From Mesorhizobium sophorae (GTDB taxonomy: Bacteria; Pseudomonadota; Alphaproteobacteria; Rhizobiales; Rhizobiaceae), in assembly GCF_002270415.1 (NCBI RefSeq), contig NZ_NNRI01000024.1:62001-126000 (forward strand): 64,000 nt of DNA, written 5' to 3'. Position 1 is the stretch's first letter, and each line of letters begins with the position of its first letter. This document shows positions 41,645 through 50,604 of this stretch, piece after piece. A model generated the notes under the pieces. The model did no database searches. It was given only the letters and a program-made list of their open reading frames with translations, and was not told where the DNA came from. A program made the translations under genes and the position numbers.

Positions 41645-42337
41645 TCAGTCTACGAGCTTGGAAGCATTCGTGAGGGTTTTCGACGTGCCGCCCCGTTGGT
41701 TGATCGACACCCACGTGTTTGGGTTTTGCTGGGACTGGCGTTTGAGGAAGTAATAGCCCGTCGCATTCCAAGGTCTGATCTCATCGACCAGGTTGTCCAG
41801 GACAAGATCGCCCTTATCGGTTTTCACCGTCAGGATGGTGTGGCCTTCATTGTCCAGGTCGCGCACCACGGTCATCAGTAGCGCCTGCCGGGGGAATCCC
41901 GCCTCCAGAAGAAGCTTGCGCTTGTAGAGAGCGTAGATCTTGCAGTCGCCCTTGCCGTCCACGGGGTAATCCCAATGGTCCACCATCGTGCCCCAGTGGT
42001 CGAAATTGCTGACCGGTTTGATGAAGCTGTTCGCCTTCTGATTTATCCGCTTGAGGATGCGCAGGTTCTGCGCGGTCAGCTTGACATTCGCGGCCGGCAG
42101 AGCGGGCACCTTGCACTCTTTTGGTCGGCGATGGCAGAAATCGACCCAACCGTAGGGGACGCTGGTGCTTGCACCGACTGTGGCAGAGCGCAGCCCTTGC
42201 AGGGAAGATTGCGTCGATCGCGACTTGAACAATGTCGACTGAGCTTCAGCCGGGCTGGCTTGCAGCGATGTCGCACCGATCAACGAAACGAAGCCAAGTA
42301 GGAAAGAGGAAGTGAGAACGCCGGGGACATGCCGCAT
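41645..42337 (-). CDS. Transglutaminase-like cysteine peptidase (BTLCP/LapG-like)
   Basis: A 230-residue exported protein (signal MRHVPGVLTSSFLLGFVSLIGATSLQASPAEA). The bacterial transglutaminase-like Cys-His-Asp triad is visible: GKGDCKIYALYKRKLL (Cys), NEGHTILTV (His) and LVLDNLVDEIRPW (Asp). The family is rhizobial-rich; the best known relative, LapG, cleaves adhesins in the periplasm. The LapG-type GDCEDYA is GDCKIYA here, and no LapD or LapA partner is in the window. ATG 42337 is used; the extension to 42343 would need a TTG. It is convergent with the pseudo-caspase gene. Confidence 0.88.
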   Translation of the reverse strand: MRHVPGVLTSSFLLGFVSLIGATSLQASPAEAQSTLFKSRSTQSSLQGLRSATVGASTSVPYGWVDFCHRRPKECKVPALPAANVKLTAQNLRILKRINQKANSFIKPVSNFDHWGTMVDHWDYPVDGKGDCKIYALYKRKLLLEAGFPRQALLMTVVRDLDNEGHTILTVKTDKGDLVLDNLVDEIRPWNATGYYFLKRQSQQNPNTWVSINQRGGTSKTLTNASKLVD

Positions 42338-42580
42338 TGCCAAAACACCACCGCAACCAGGAAGCTGGTGCTGCGTTCGTGCGCAAAAGGCAGCCCAGGC
42401 AGTTAGAGACTTAATAATTTCCTAACGTGGATTGTGTTCGCTTCAAGGTGCCGAAAGGGATTCGGCTGGAAAGCGCCGTCTTTGGCCCAGAACCCCGGCA
42501 GGATCGAGCAACGTTGCGACGCCCGGCGCCTGTCAGATTGGCGATTTTGAGTCTGGCTTGGTCGGCCGCACCAGGTACAT

Positions 42581-43993
42581 TCAAACCCGCGTGCCGCCCA
42601 CCGTCATCTGGTTCATTCGGAGATGCGGTTGGCCGACGCCGACCGGCACGCCCTGTCCGGCCTTGCCGCACATGCCGATGCCGGTATCGAGTTGCATGTC
42701 GTTGCCGATCATGGCCACGCGGTGCATGGCGTCTGGCCCGTTGCCAATCAGCATTGCGCCCTTGATCGGCTGGGTCACCTTGCCGTTCTCGATCATGTAG
42801 GCCTCGGTGCAGCCGAACACGAACTTGCCCGAGGTGATGTCGACCTGGCCGCCGCCGAAGGAGACGGCATAGATACCGTTCTTGACCGAGGCGATGATTT
42901 CGTCCGGCTCCATGTCGCCCGCGGTCATGAAGGTGTTGGTCATGCGCGGCATCGGCTGGTGGGCATACCCTTCACGCCGCCCGTTACCTGTCGCAGTCAT
43001 GCCCATCAGCCGTGCGTTCTGGCGATCCTGCATGTAGCCAACCAGTCTGCCGTCCTCGATCAGCACGTTGCGGGCCGTCGGGGTACCTTCATCGTCGACG
43101 GTGAGCGACCCGCGCCGCTCCGGCATGGTGCCGTCGTCGACGACGGTCACCCCCTTGGCGGCGACCTGCTGGCCCATCAGGCCGGCGAAAGCCGAGGTCT
43201 TCTTGCGGTTGAAGTCACCCTCGAGCCCATGGCCGACAGCCTCATGCAGCATGACGCCCGGCCAGCCGCTGGACAGCACGATGTCGAAGGTGCCAGCCGG
43301 CGCCGGTATGGCCTCGAGATTGACCAGCGCTTGCCTCAGCGCCTCCTTGGCGGCGTGCTTCCAGCTGTCCTCGACAAGGAAGTCGCCGAAGGCCTTGCGT
43401 CCGCCCATGCCGTAGGAGCCGCTCTCCTGGCGGTCGCCATCGCCGACGACGACAGAAACGTGGACTCGGACCTGCGGGCGGATGTCGCGCACAACCTGGC
43501 CATCGGCGCGCACGATCTCGACATGCTGCCAGGATGAGGACAGCGAGGCAGAAACCTGGCGCACGCGAGGATCCTCGGCGCGCAGCCAGGCGTCGATTTC
43601 CTGCAGCAGCTTTGCCTTGACCTCGAAAGAGGGGGAGGGGATCGGATTCTCTTCACCATAGAGATGGCGGTTGGTGCGGGCCGGTGCCGCGGCCAGCGTG
43701 CCGGAATAGCCGCCCTTGACGGTTGAAACAGCGTCGGCGGCGCGCAGCAGCGAGGCCTCGGAAAGGTCGCTGGAATGGGCATAGCCGCTGGCTTCGCCAG
43801 CAACGGCGCGCAGGCCAAACCCTTGGTCGGTGTTGAAGTTGGCGGTCTTCAGCCGGCCGTTGTCGAACATCAGCGCTTCGCTCTCGCTGTATTCGAGAAA
43901 CAGTTCGCCGTCGTCGGCGCCATTGATGGTCTCAGTGACAATCTGCTTGATGCGATCGTCTGAAATGTCGAATTGGCCGATCAGGCTGTTCAT
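42581..43993 (-). CDS. tldD: Metalloprotease TldD
   Basis: A 470-residue subunit of the TldD/TldE protease, which trims peptides such as microcin precursors and unfolded peptides. The zinc motif is HEAVGHGLEGD (HExxxH), and the C-terminal Cys-rich CGKAGQGVPVGVGQPHLRMNQMTVGG is typical. TldE (PmbA) is not in this window. ATG 43993 (MNSLIGQFD) is chosen because the only upstream start, a GTG at 44008, lacks a ribosome site. Confidence 0.95.
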   Translation of the reverse strand: MNSLIGQFDISDDRIKQIVTETINGADDGELFLEYSESEALMFDNGRLKTANFNTDQGFGLRAVAGEASGYAHSSDLSEASLLRAADAVSTVKGGYSGTLAAAPARTNRHLYGEENPIPSPSFEVKAKLLQEIDAWLRAEDPRVRQVSASLSSSWQHVEIVRADGQVVRDIRPQVRVHVSVVVGDGDRQESGSYGMGGRKAFGDFLVEDSWKHAAKEALRQALVNLEAIPAPAGTFDIVLSSGWPGVMLHEAVGHGLEGDFNRKKTSAFAGLMGQQVAAKGVTVVDDGTMPERRGSLTVDDEGTPTARNVLIEDGRLVGYMQDRQNARLMGMTATGNGRREGYAHQPMPRMTNTFMTAGDMEPDEIIASVKNGIYAVSFGGGQVDITSGKFVFGCTEAYMIENGKVTQPIKGAMLIGNGPDAMHRVAMIGNDMQLDTGIGMCGKAGQGVPVGVGQPHLRMNQMTVGGTRV

Positions 43994-44249
43994 GGCGCGT
44001 CCGTTCACAGGAGAAATGCTTCTTTAGCCACGATGTAGGCGCGAAGGTGCCCGGAGACAATCGCCCCGCTGCATTGTCACGACAAATGCGATCGTCGACA
44101 GCCCATCGACGTCACTTTTGGTTGATGAGATCCTTGATGTCGCCGGTCTTGAATCCCAGTTCGAGAACCGTTCCTCAAGGTTGGCCCTGGTGACGCCCAA
44201 GGAAGGTGACATCCATCCTGACGTTGGATTCTTCGCAAGCGCCGAGGTC

Positions 44250-44855
44250 TCAGGGCAGGGCGGCGAAACCGTCAGCGAAACCCTTGAGGTCGACGGGGAT
44301 GCCGATGCCTTCTTCCGGGGTCTGGAAGACGATGAAGGTGGCCGACGTGCCGGTCTTCAACGTGTCGAGCAGCGGCTTTTCGAGAATGACTTCGGCATAG
44401 CAGCCATCCTGGAAGCAGCGCACGAAATAGGCGCGGCCGATATCCTTGCCGTCGACGTTGAGGCCGAGACCGTTGGGCAAAAGCACGCCGAGCGGCGCCA
44501 GCACGCGCAGGATCTCCGCCTTGTTGTCGGCTGTGCGCAGCACGACCACCGACAGCCCCATCTCGGGACGGTCCTCGGCGACGACGTTCTGCATCATCAC
44601 GCATTGCTCGGAGGTGGCGCCGGCCGGCGTGTCGCAGATGATCGACCACGCGCCATGCGTCGAGCGGACGGTGCCGCTCGGCTGCGCGGCATTTGCCTGG
44701 CTGGACAAGCCGACAACGGGCTGGCCGATAACGGACGGGCCGATTGCGGACAAGGCGGCGAGAAAGATGACCTTCGCCAAGATTCTCGAAAGCGCCAAGA
44801 TTCTCGAAAGCGCCAAGATTCCCGAAAGCGCAAGTCTCGAAAGCCAAGAGTTCAT
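44250..44855 (-). CDS. Invasion-associated locus B (IalB) family protein
   Basis: A 201-residue exported protein. The IalB domain spans about residues 60-195 (HGAWSIICDTPAGATSEQCVMMQNVV, GLSVVVLRTADNKAEILRVLAPLGVLLPNGLGLNVDG, AYFVRCFQDGCYAEVILEKPLLD), with four cysteines that likely form disulfides. IalB-type proteins are linked to host-cell entry in Bartonella but are widespread in rhizobia. The signal region is unusually long (about 57 residues) because an 18-bp unit is repeated. ATG 44855 has GGAG five bases upstream. Confidence 0.88.
   Translation of the reverse strand: MNSWLSRLALSGILALSRILALSRILAKVIFLAALSAIGPSVIGQPVVGLSSQANAAQPSGTVRSTHGAWSIICDTPAGATSEQCVMMQNVVAEDRPEMGLSVVVLRTADNKAEILRVLAPLGVLLPNGLGLNVDGKDIGRAYFVRCFQDGCYAEVILEKPLLDTLKTGTSATFIVFQTPEEGIGIPVDLKGFADGFAALP
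44775..44843. repeat. Tandem 18-bp units in the IalB signal-peptide coding region
   Basis: CGCCAAGATTCTCGAAAG occurs at 44775-44792 and 44793-44810, with one change at 44811-44828 and a shorter degenerate copy at 44829-44843. On the minus strand they encode repeated LALSRI units of the signal peptide. Confidence 0.9.
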
Positions 44856-45221
44856 GACGGCTCCATTGCGAATCACGGCACTTTAAGCCGCGCCAAAGCC
44901 AAGTAAAGGACGAGACCGCAACCGGTCTGCCCCGAAACAGCCAATACGGCGCTTTTCTTAGCCAATTTCGCCCGAATTGCGACGGTCGGCACGCCCGGCC
45001 CGCAGGAATGTGGCCATGGCCGATCATATGCGATTCGGGACCGTTGCCGCTGCCTTGAAAGGCACATCCGGGCTTGCGCGCAAAAATGCCGCACGGTTTC
45101 GCCCGCTCCTTTCTTGCGGAGGGAAAAAGAGTATGGTTTGAACCACCTTGAGACTGTCGGGATTCCCGTCCCGGCATTGTTCGATATTCTCGTGGGCATA
45201 GCCTCGAGGAACTGGGAGACG
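44856..45221. other. Intergenic region between ialB-like gene and coxB
   Basis: 366 bp with no supported gene. It must carry the divergent promoters of the IalB-like gene and the oxidase cluster. The plus frame open from 45114 has no family-like residues before the coxB signal peptide. I see no clear operator. Confidence 0.5.
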
Positions 45222-46097
45222 ATGAGGGCGATGAGAAAATTCCTAGCAGGCGCAAGTGCCGCTGCCACGTTTTTCGCCGGCGCATCCGCCCATGCCGATC
45301 AGCCCAGGGACTGGGAGACCGGCTTCCAGGCGCCGGCGACCGATATGATGCGGCAGATCGAGTGGTTCGGGAACTACACGATGTGGTTCATCGTCCCGAT
45401 CACCATACTGGTGCTGTGCCTGCTTGCTTATTGTATCCTCAAATTCCGCGCGAGCGTGAACCCGGTTCCCTCCAAGACCAGCCACAACACGCTGATCGAG
45501 GTGATCTGGACTGTCGGCCCGGTCGTCATCCTGCTCTGCATCGCCATTCCTTCGTTCCAGCTGCTGACCGCGCAATACACGCCGCCGGAAGACGCAAAGC
45601 TGACCGTCAAGGCGACCGGCAACCAGTGGAACTGGGACTACGAATACCAGACCGAGAACACGATTTCCTTCAACTCCGCGATCCTGCAGGAAGCCGACCG
45701 GGCAGCTGCTGGCAAGGAGGATCGCAAGATCTATCCGCGCCTGCTCGCCGTCGACAACGAGATGGTTGTGCCGGTTAACACCATGACCCGCGTCCTGGTG
45801 ACCGCAACAGACGTGATCCACTCCTTCGCCATGCCGTCGTTCGGCATCAAGATGGACGCGGTTCCCGGTCGCACCAACGAGACCTGGTTCAAGGCCAACA
45901 AAGAAGGCCTCTACTATGGCCAGTGCTCGCAGCTCTGCGGCAAGGATCATGCTTTCATGCCGATCGCCATCCGCGTCGTCTCCGATGCGCAATTCAAAAG
46001 CTGGCTGGCGGAAGCCAAGACCAACCTGCCGGGCGCCAACAAGGCGCTGATGGCTGAGGTCGACGGCCAGAACAAGGTAGCGGCCGCCGGCAACTGA
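45222..46097 (+). CDS. coxB: Cytochrome c oxidase subunit II
   Basis: A 291-residue subunit of the aa3 oxidase. A signal peptide (FLAGASAAATFFAGASAHA) is followed by two transmembrane helices (MWFIVPITILVLCLLAYCIL and VIWTVGPVVILLCIAIPSF) and the periplasmic CuA domain, whose ligands lie in VIHSFAMPSFGIKMDA and YGQCSQLCGKDHAFMPI. It accepts electrons from cytochrome c. ATG 45222 has GGGAG upstream; ATG 45231 is also possible. coxA starts 38 bp downstream. Confidence 0.97.
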   Translation: MRAMRKFLAGASAAATFFAGASAHADQPRDWETGFQAPATDMMRQIEWFGNYTMWFIVPITILVLCLLAYCILKFRASVNPVPSKTSHNTLIEVIWTVGPVVILLCIAIPSFQLLTAQYTPPEDAKLTVKATGNQWNWDYEYQTENTISFNSAILQEADRAAAGKEDRKIYPRLLAVDNEMVVPVNTMTRVLVTATDVIHSFAMPSFGIKMDAVPGRTNETWFKANKEGLYYGQCSQLCGKDHAFMPIAIRVVSDAQFKSWLAEAKTNLPGANKALMAEVDGQNKVAAAGN

Positions 46098-46135
46098 TGC
46101 CGCGGCCAATAAAAGATCAGGGAACGGAGCGGAAC

Positions 46136-47788
46136 ATGGCAGACGCTGCAGCTCACGACGACCACGACCACAAGCCGTATCACGGCTGGGTCCGGTGGGT
46201 GTATTCCACCAACCACAAGGACATCGGCACGCTCTATCTGATCTTTGCGATCTTCGCCGGCATCGTCGGCGGTGCCTTGTCGGTCGCCATCCGCATGGAG
46301 CTGCAGGAGCCGGGGATCCAGATTTTCAGCGGCCTCGCGCAAATGGTCTACGGCATGAACGGTGACGCCGCGATCGACGGCGGCAAGAGCATGTACAACG
46401 CCTTCGCCACCGCGCACGCGCTGATCATGATCTTCTTCATGGTCATGCCGGCCCTGATCGGCGGTTTTGCCAACTGGATGGTGCCGATCATGATCGGTGC
46501 GCCTGACATGGCCTTCCCGCGCATGAACAACATCTCGTTCTGGCTGCTGCCGCCGGCCTTCCTGCTTCTGATCGCCTCGGCCTTCATGCCGAGCGCGCCT
46601 GGCGCCTTTGGCGTCGGTGGCGGCTGGACGCTTTATCCGCCGCTGTCGACTTCGGGCCAGCCTGGACCGGCGATGGATCTGGCGATCCTGTCGATCCACA
46701 TTGCCGGTGCCTCGTCGATCCTTGGCGCCATCAACTTCATCACCACCATCTTCAACATGCGTGCGCCCGGCATGACCATGCACAAGATGCCGCTGTTCGC
46801 CTGGTCGGTGCTGGTCACCGCTTTCCTGCTGCTGTTGTCGCTCCCCGTGCTTGCCGGCGGCATCACCATGCTCCTGACCGACCGCAACTTCGGCACGACC
46901 TTCTTCGCGCCCGATGGCGGCGGCGATCCGATCCTGTTCCAGCACCTGTTCTGGTTCTTCGGTCACCCTGAAGTCTACATCCTGATCCTGCCGGGCTTCG
47001 GCATCATCAGCCACATCGTCTCGACCTTCTCGAAGAAGCCGGTGTTCGGCTACCTCGGCATGGCCTACGCGATGGTCGCCATCGGCGCGGTCGGCTTCAT
47101 CGTCTGGGCCCACCACATGTACACGACCGGCCTGTCGCTCGACACGCAACGCTACTTCGTCTTCGCCACGATGGTCATTGCGGTGCCGACCGGCGTGAAG
47201 ATCTTCTCCTGGATCGCCACGATGTGGGGCGGATCGATTTCGCTGAAGCCGCCGATGCTGTGGGCACTGGGCTTCATCTTCCTGTTCACGATTGGCGGCG
47301 TCACCGGCGTCCAGCTGGCCAATGCGGGTCTCGACCGCTCGCTGCACGACACCTATTTCGTGATCGCGCACTTCCACTACGTGCTGTCGCTGGGCGCGGT
47401 CTTCGCCATCTTCGCCGGCTGGTACTACTGGTTCCCGAAGATGACCGGCTACATGTATTCCTTCGCCATCGCCAACACCCATTTCTGGGTCACCTTCGTC
47501 GGCGTCAACCTGATCTTCTTCCCGCAGCATTTCCTCGGCCTCGCCGGCATGCCGCGCCGCACCATCGACTATCCCGACGCGTTTGCCGGCTGGAACATGG
47601 TGTCGTCCTACGGTTCGTACATTTCGGCCGTCGGCGTGGCGATCTTCCTCTACGGCGTGTTCGAGGCATTCCAGAAGAAGCGGGTTGCCGGTGCCAATCC
47701 GTGGGGCGAAGGCGCCACGACACTGGAATGGCAGCTGCCTTCGCCGCCGCCCTTCCACCAGTGGGAGCAGCTGCCGAAGATCAAGTAA
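46136..47788 (+). CDS. coxA: Cytochrome c oxidase subunit I
   Basis: A 550-residue heme-copper subunit with 12 membrane helices. It holds heme a, heme a3 and CuB: WFFGHPEVYILILPGFG (CuB His and cross-linked Tyr), VWAHHMYTTGL, and the heme histidines in YFVIAHFHYVLSLGA. The N-terminus is His/Asp-rich (ADAAAHDDHDHKPYHG). The start 46136 is preceded by GGAACGGAGCGGAAC. It is the core of the cluster. Confidence 0.98.
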   Translation: MADAAAHDDHDHKPYHGWVRWVYSTNHKDIGTLYLIFAIFAGIVGGALSVAIRMELQEPGIQIFSGLAQMVYGMNGDAAIDGGKSMYNAFATAHALIMIFFMVMPALIGGFANWMVPIMIGAPDMAFPRMNNISFWLLPPAFLLLIASAFMPSAPGAFGVGGGWTLYPPLSTSGQPGPAMDLAILSIHIAGASSILGAINFITTIFNMRAPGMTMHKMPLFAWSVLVTAFLLLLSLPVLAGGITMLLTDRNFGTTFFAPDGGGDPILFQHLFWFFGHPEVYILILPGFGIISHIVSTFSKKPVFGYLGMAYAMVAIGAVGFIVWAHHMYTTGLSLDTQRYFVFATMVIAVPTGVKIFSWIATMWGGSISLKPPMLWALGFIFLFTIGGVTGVQLANAGLDRSLHDTYFVIAHFHYVLSLGAVFAIFAGWYYWFPKMTGYMYSFAIANTHFWVTFVGVNLIFFPQHFLGLAGMPRRTIDYPDAFAGWNMVSSYGSYISAVGVAIFLYGVFEAFQKKRVAGANPWGEGATTLEWQLPSPPPFHQWEQLPKIK

Positions 47789-47865
47789 GGCGGCAGCCTC
47801 CATGGAATCGAAAGCGCCGGCCTGCCGGCGGTTTTGGCCAAACGGAACGATGGACTTGAGTACGC

Positions 47866-48810
47866 ATGGCCCTAGTCGACGAAACCAGCATTGACGAAGC
47901 GGGCTTCCGCATGTCGGAAGCGACGGCGGGCGATTTCTTCGCCCTGCTGAAGCCGCGCGTCATGTCGCTGGTGGTGTTCACCGCCTTCGTCGGATTGGTC
48001 GCGGCTCCTGTGACCATCAATCCGTTGCTGGCGGTGATCGCCATCCTGTCGATCGCCATCGGCGCCGGGGCCTCTGGCGCGCTCAACATGTGGTACGATG
48101 CCGACATCGACGCGGTGATGACGCGCACCGCATCTCGTCCGGTGCCAGCCGGCCGCATCCGGCCGGGCGAAGCGCTGAGTTTCGGGCTGGTTCTGTCAGT
48201 TCTGTCAGTGATGACGCTGGGCGTGCTGGTCAACTGGCTGTCGGCGACGCTTTTGGCCTTCACCATCTTCTTCTATGCCGTCGTCTATACAATGTGGCTC
48301 AAGCGCTCGACGCCGCAGAACATCGTCATCGGCGGCGCCGCCGGTGCCATTCCGCCTGTTATCGGCTGGGCCGCTGTAACCGGAAGCGTCAGCCTGGAAA
48401 GCTTTGTCCTGTTCCTGATCATCTTCCTGTGGACGCCGCCGCATTTCTGGGCGCTGGCGCTGTTCAAGTCCGAAGACTATGCCCGCGCCGGCATTCCGAT
48501 GATGCCGAACGTCGCCGGCCAGGCTTCGACCCGCCGCCAGATCTTCGCCTATGCGCTGCTGCTGGCGCCGGTCGGCGTGCTGCCATGGATCCTGGGCTAC
48601 ACCACGCCGGTCTATGGCGTGGCCGCCGTGCTGCTTGGGTTGGGTTTTGTCTGGTACGCTTGGAAAGTGCTTGGCATGACCGACGATGACCGCGTGATGA
48701 AGCCGGCCAAGGCCTTGTTTGCCTATTCGTTGCTCTATCTCTTCGCCATCTTCGCTGCCTATCTCGCCGACAGCGTCGTCGAGCGCGCGCTTGCCATGGG
48801 TGGAGCATGA
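47866..48810 (+). CDS. ctaB: Protoheme IX farnesyltransferase (heme O synthase)
   Basis: A 314-residue membrane enzyme that adds a farnesyl group to heme b, the first step to the heme a of CoxA. The UbiA-type motif is NMWYDADIDAVMTRTASRPVPAGRI, followed by several hydrophobic helices and WTPPHFWALALFKSEDYARAGIPM. It overlaps the next small gene by 4 bp (ATGA). Confidence 0.96.
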   Translation: MALVDETSIDEAGFRMSEATAGDFFALLKPRVMSLVVFTAFVGLVAAPVTINPLLAVIAILSIAIGAGASGALNMWYDADIDAVMTRTASRPVPAGRIRPGEALSFGLVLSVLSVMTLGVLVNWLSATLLAFTIFFYAVVYTMWLKRSTPQNIVIGGAAGAIPPVIGWAAVTGSVSLESFVLFLIIFLWTPPHFWALALFKSEDYARAGIPMMPNVAGQASTRRQIFAYALLLAPVGVLPWILGYTTPVYGVAAVLLGLGFVWYAWKVLGMTDDDRVMKPAKALFAYSLLYLFAIFAAYLADSVVERALAMGGA

Positions 48811-48971
48811 CCATGATCGAAGAAAAGCTCGAGCTGGTCACGCTGACCGAGCGGCAGAGGAAAGCCAGACGCAATCGTTCTGTCGCCATAGGCCTGGCGC
48901 TGGCCGTGCTGGTGATCATTTTCTACATCGCGACGATCGTGAAATTCGGTCATCACCCCGGCTCGATGTGA
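48807..48971 (+). CDS. coxF: Small single-pass membrane protein CoxF-like
   Basis: A 54-residue frame below the usual gene-finding size: MTMIEEKLELVTLTERQRKA, basic RRNR, then one membrane helix SVAIGLALAVLVIIFYIATIV and a short FGHHPGSM tail. It begins in the ATGA overlap with ctaB and ends 7 bp before ctaG, in the position where rhizobia carry the coxF gene. A role in oxidase assembly or as a small subunit is inferred. Confidence 0.85.
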   Translation: MTMIEEKLELVTLTERQRKARRNRSVAIGLALAVLVIIFYIATIVKFGHHPGSM

Positions 48972-48978
48972 GAACACG

Positions 48979-49602
48979 ATGAGCCAGGTGACTGCCAGCA
49001 GGAAGAACACCAACCGCGTCGTCGCGTTTGTCTGCCTTGCCTTCTTCGGCGGCATGATCGGCATGGCCTATGCCGCAGTGCCGCTCTACAAGATGTTCTG
49101 CCAGGCGACGGGCTATGGCGGCACCACGCGGCGCGCCACGCAGCAATACGCGAACCGGGTGCTCGACCGCGACATCGTTGTCCGTTTCGACGCCAACATC
49201 GCCGGCGTACCCTGGGATTTCCAGCCGGTCGATCGTTCGATGACGATGAAGATCGGCGAGACCGTGCAGGCGCACTATCAGGCCACCAACAAGTTCGATC
49301 GCCCTGTTACCGGCCGCGCCACCTTCAATGTGCAGCCGGAACTGGCAGGTCCCTACTTCAACAAGGTCGAGTGCTTCTGCTTCACCGATACGACGCTGAA
49401 GCCCGGCGAGACGCTCGACATGCCGGTCGTGTTCTATGTGGATCCCGATATCGTGAATGTACCGGAACTGAAGGACGTGAAGACAATCACCCTGTCCTAT
49501 ACGATGTTCCCGGTCGAGAAGAGCAAGCCGGTCGCGTCATCAGTGCCGGTCCAAGGCAGCAGCAAGACAATTTCGAATACCGAAGCAAATCTCGGGGGTT
49601 GA
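48979..49602 (+). CDS. ctaG: Cytochrome c oxidase assembly protein CtaG (Cox11)
   Basis: A 207-residue copper chaperone for the CuB site. One N-terminal membrane helix (VVAFVCLAFFGGMIGMAYAA) anchors a periplasmic domain with YKMFCQATGYGGTT and the copper-binding VECFCFTDTTLKPGE. coxC starts one base after the stop codon. Confidence 0.96.
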   Translation: MSQVTASRKNTNRVVAFVCLAFFGGMIGMAYAAVPLYKMFCQATGYGGTTRRATQQYANRVLDRDIVVRFDANIAGVPWDFQPVDRSMTMKIGETVQAHYQATNKFDRPVTGRATFNVQPELAGPYFNKVECFCFTDTTLKPGETLDMPVVFYVDPDIVNVPELKDVKTITLSYTMFPVEKSKPVASSVPVQGSSKTISNTEANLGG

Positions 49603-49603
49603 T

Positions 49604-50485
49604 ATGGCAGACGCGCACGCAAAACCACACCATGACTACCATCTCGTCGACCCGAGCCCATGGCCGTTCCTGGGGTCCATCGGCGCGCTGGTGACCGCAA
49701 TCGGCGGTGTCTGCCTAATGCAGTATCTCAAGGCCGGCGACTTCCCGATCTTCGGCTTCAACATCGCCAATCCGTGGCTGTTCTTCATCGGCCTGGCGAT
49801 CGTCCTCTACACCATGTTCGCCTGGTGGTCGGACACGATCAAGGAAGCGCATGAGGGCCATCACACGCGTGTCGTGTCGCTGCATCTGCGCTATGGCATG
49901 ATCATGTTCATCGCCTCCGAGGTGATGTTCTTCGTCGCCTGGTTCTGGGCCTACTTCGATGCCAGCCTGTTTCCGGGCGAGGTGCAGCAATACGCCCGCA
50001 CCGCGTTTACCGGCGGTGTCTGGCCGCCGAAGGGCATGGAGGTTCTCGATCCCTTCCACCTGCCGCTCTACAACACCATCATCCTGCTGCTGTCGGGCAC
50101 CACGGTCACCTGGGCGCACCATTCGCTCATCCATGGCGATCGCAAGGGGCTGATCAACGGCCTGGTGCTGACCGTCGGCCTCGGCATGCTGTTCACCATG
50201 GTGCAGGCCTACGAGTACATTCATGCTCCGTTCGCCTTCAAGGATTCCATCTACGGCGCCACCTTCTTCATGGCGACCGGCTTCCATGGCTTCCACGTCA
50301 TCATCGGCACCATCTTCCTCTTGGTCTGCCTGCTCAGGGCGATGAAGGGTGATTTCACCCCCAAGCAGCATTTCGGCTTCGAGGCGGCCGCCTGGTATTG
50401 GCACTTCGTGGACGTTGTCTGGCTGTTCCTGTTCTCAGCGATCTATGTCTGGGGATCGGCCGGCGCGGTGATCGAAGCCCACTGA
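49604..50485 (+). CDS. coxC: Cytochrome c oxidase subunit III
   Basis: A 293-residue seven-helix membrane subunit (DPSPWPFLGSIGALVTAIG, LRYGMIMFIASEVMFFVAWFWAYFDASLF, TGFHGFHVIIGTIFL, AAWYWHFVDVVWLFLFSAIYVWG). It stabilises subunit I. It closes the contiguous oxidase block; hairpins follow. Confidence 0.97.
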   Translation: MADAHAKPHHDYHLVDPSPWPFLGSIGALVTAIGGVCLMQYLKAGDFPIFGFNIANPWLFFIGLAIVLYTMFAWWSDTIKEAHEGHHTRVVSLHLRYGMIMFIASEVMFFVAWFWAYFDASLFPGEVQQYARTAFTGGVWPPKGMEVLDPFHLPLYNTIILLLSGTTVTWAHHSLIHGDRKGLINGLVLTVGLGMLFTMVQAYEYIHAPFAFKDSIYGATFFMATGFHGFHVIIGTIFLLVCLLRAMKGDFTPKQHFGFEAAAWYWHFVDVVWLFLFSAIYVWGSAGAVIEAH

Positions 50486-50517
50486 TTTCGACCTGAGCAA
50501 AACAAAGGGATAGAGCA

Positions 50518-50537
50518 CATCCCGATTCATCGGGATG
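50518..50537. repeat. Palindrome after coxC
   Basis: CATCCCGAT (50518-50526) and ATCGGGATG (50529-50537) are perfect inverted arms with a 2-base centre. It resembles short intergenic palindromes of rhizobia; it may also slow transcription. Confidence 0.65.
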
Positions 50538-50561
50538 GAACAGGCTCCAGGGATTTCAAAA

Positions 50562-50589
50562 AAGGCGGCCGCGGCGACGTGGCCGCCTT
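50562..50589 (+). terminator. Hairpin terminator of the oxidase cluster
   Basis: AAGGCGGCC (50562-50570) pairs with GGCCGCCTT (50581-50589) over a 10-base loop, followed by CTTCATTT. It separates coxC from the L,D-transpeptidase gene, although an A-run on the 5' side also makes it T-terminated on the minus strand. Confidence 0.7.
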
Positions 50590-50604
50590 CTTCATTTCGG
50601 CGCA

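Noticed and set aside
42411..42671. 86-codon minus-strand frame between the BTLCP gene and tldD
   Set aside because: It overlaps the tldD 3' end and has an Arg/Gly/Pro-rich shadow-like composition.
45947..47803. 618-codon open frame on the minus strand across coxA
   Set aside because: Composition (His/Asp/Arg/Glu-rich, no domain) is that of an antisense shadow of coxA.
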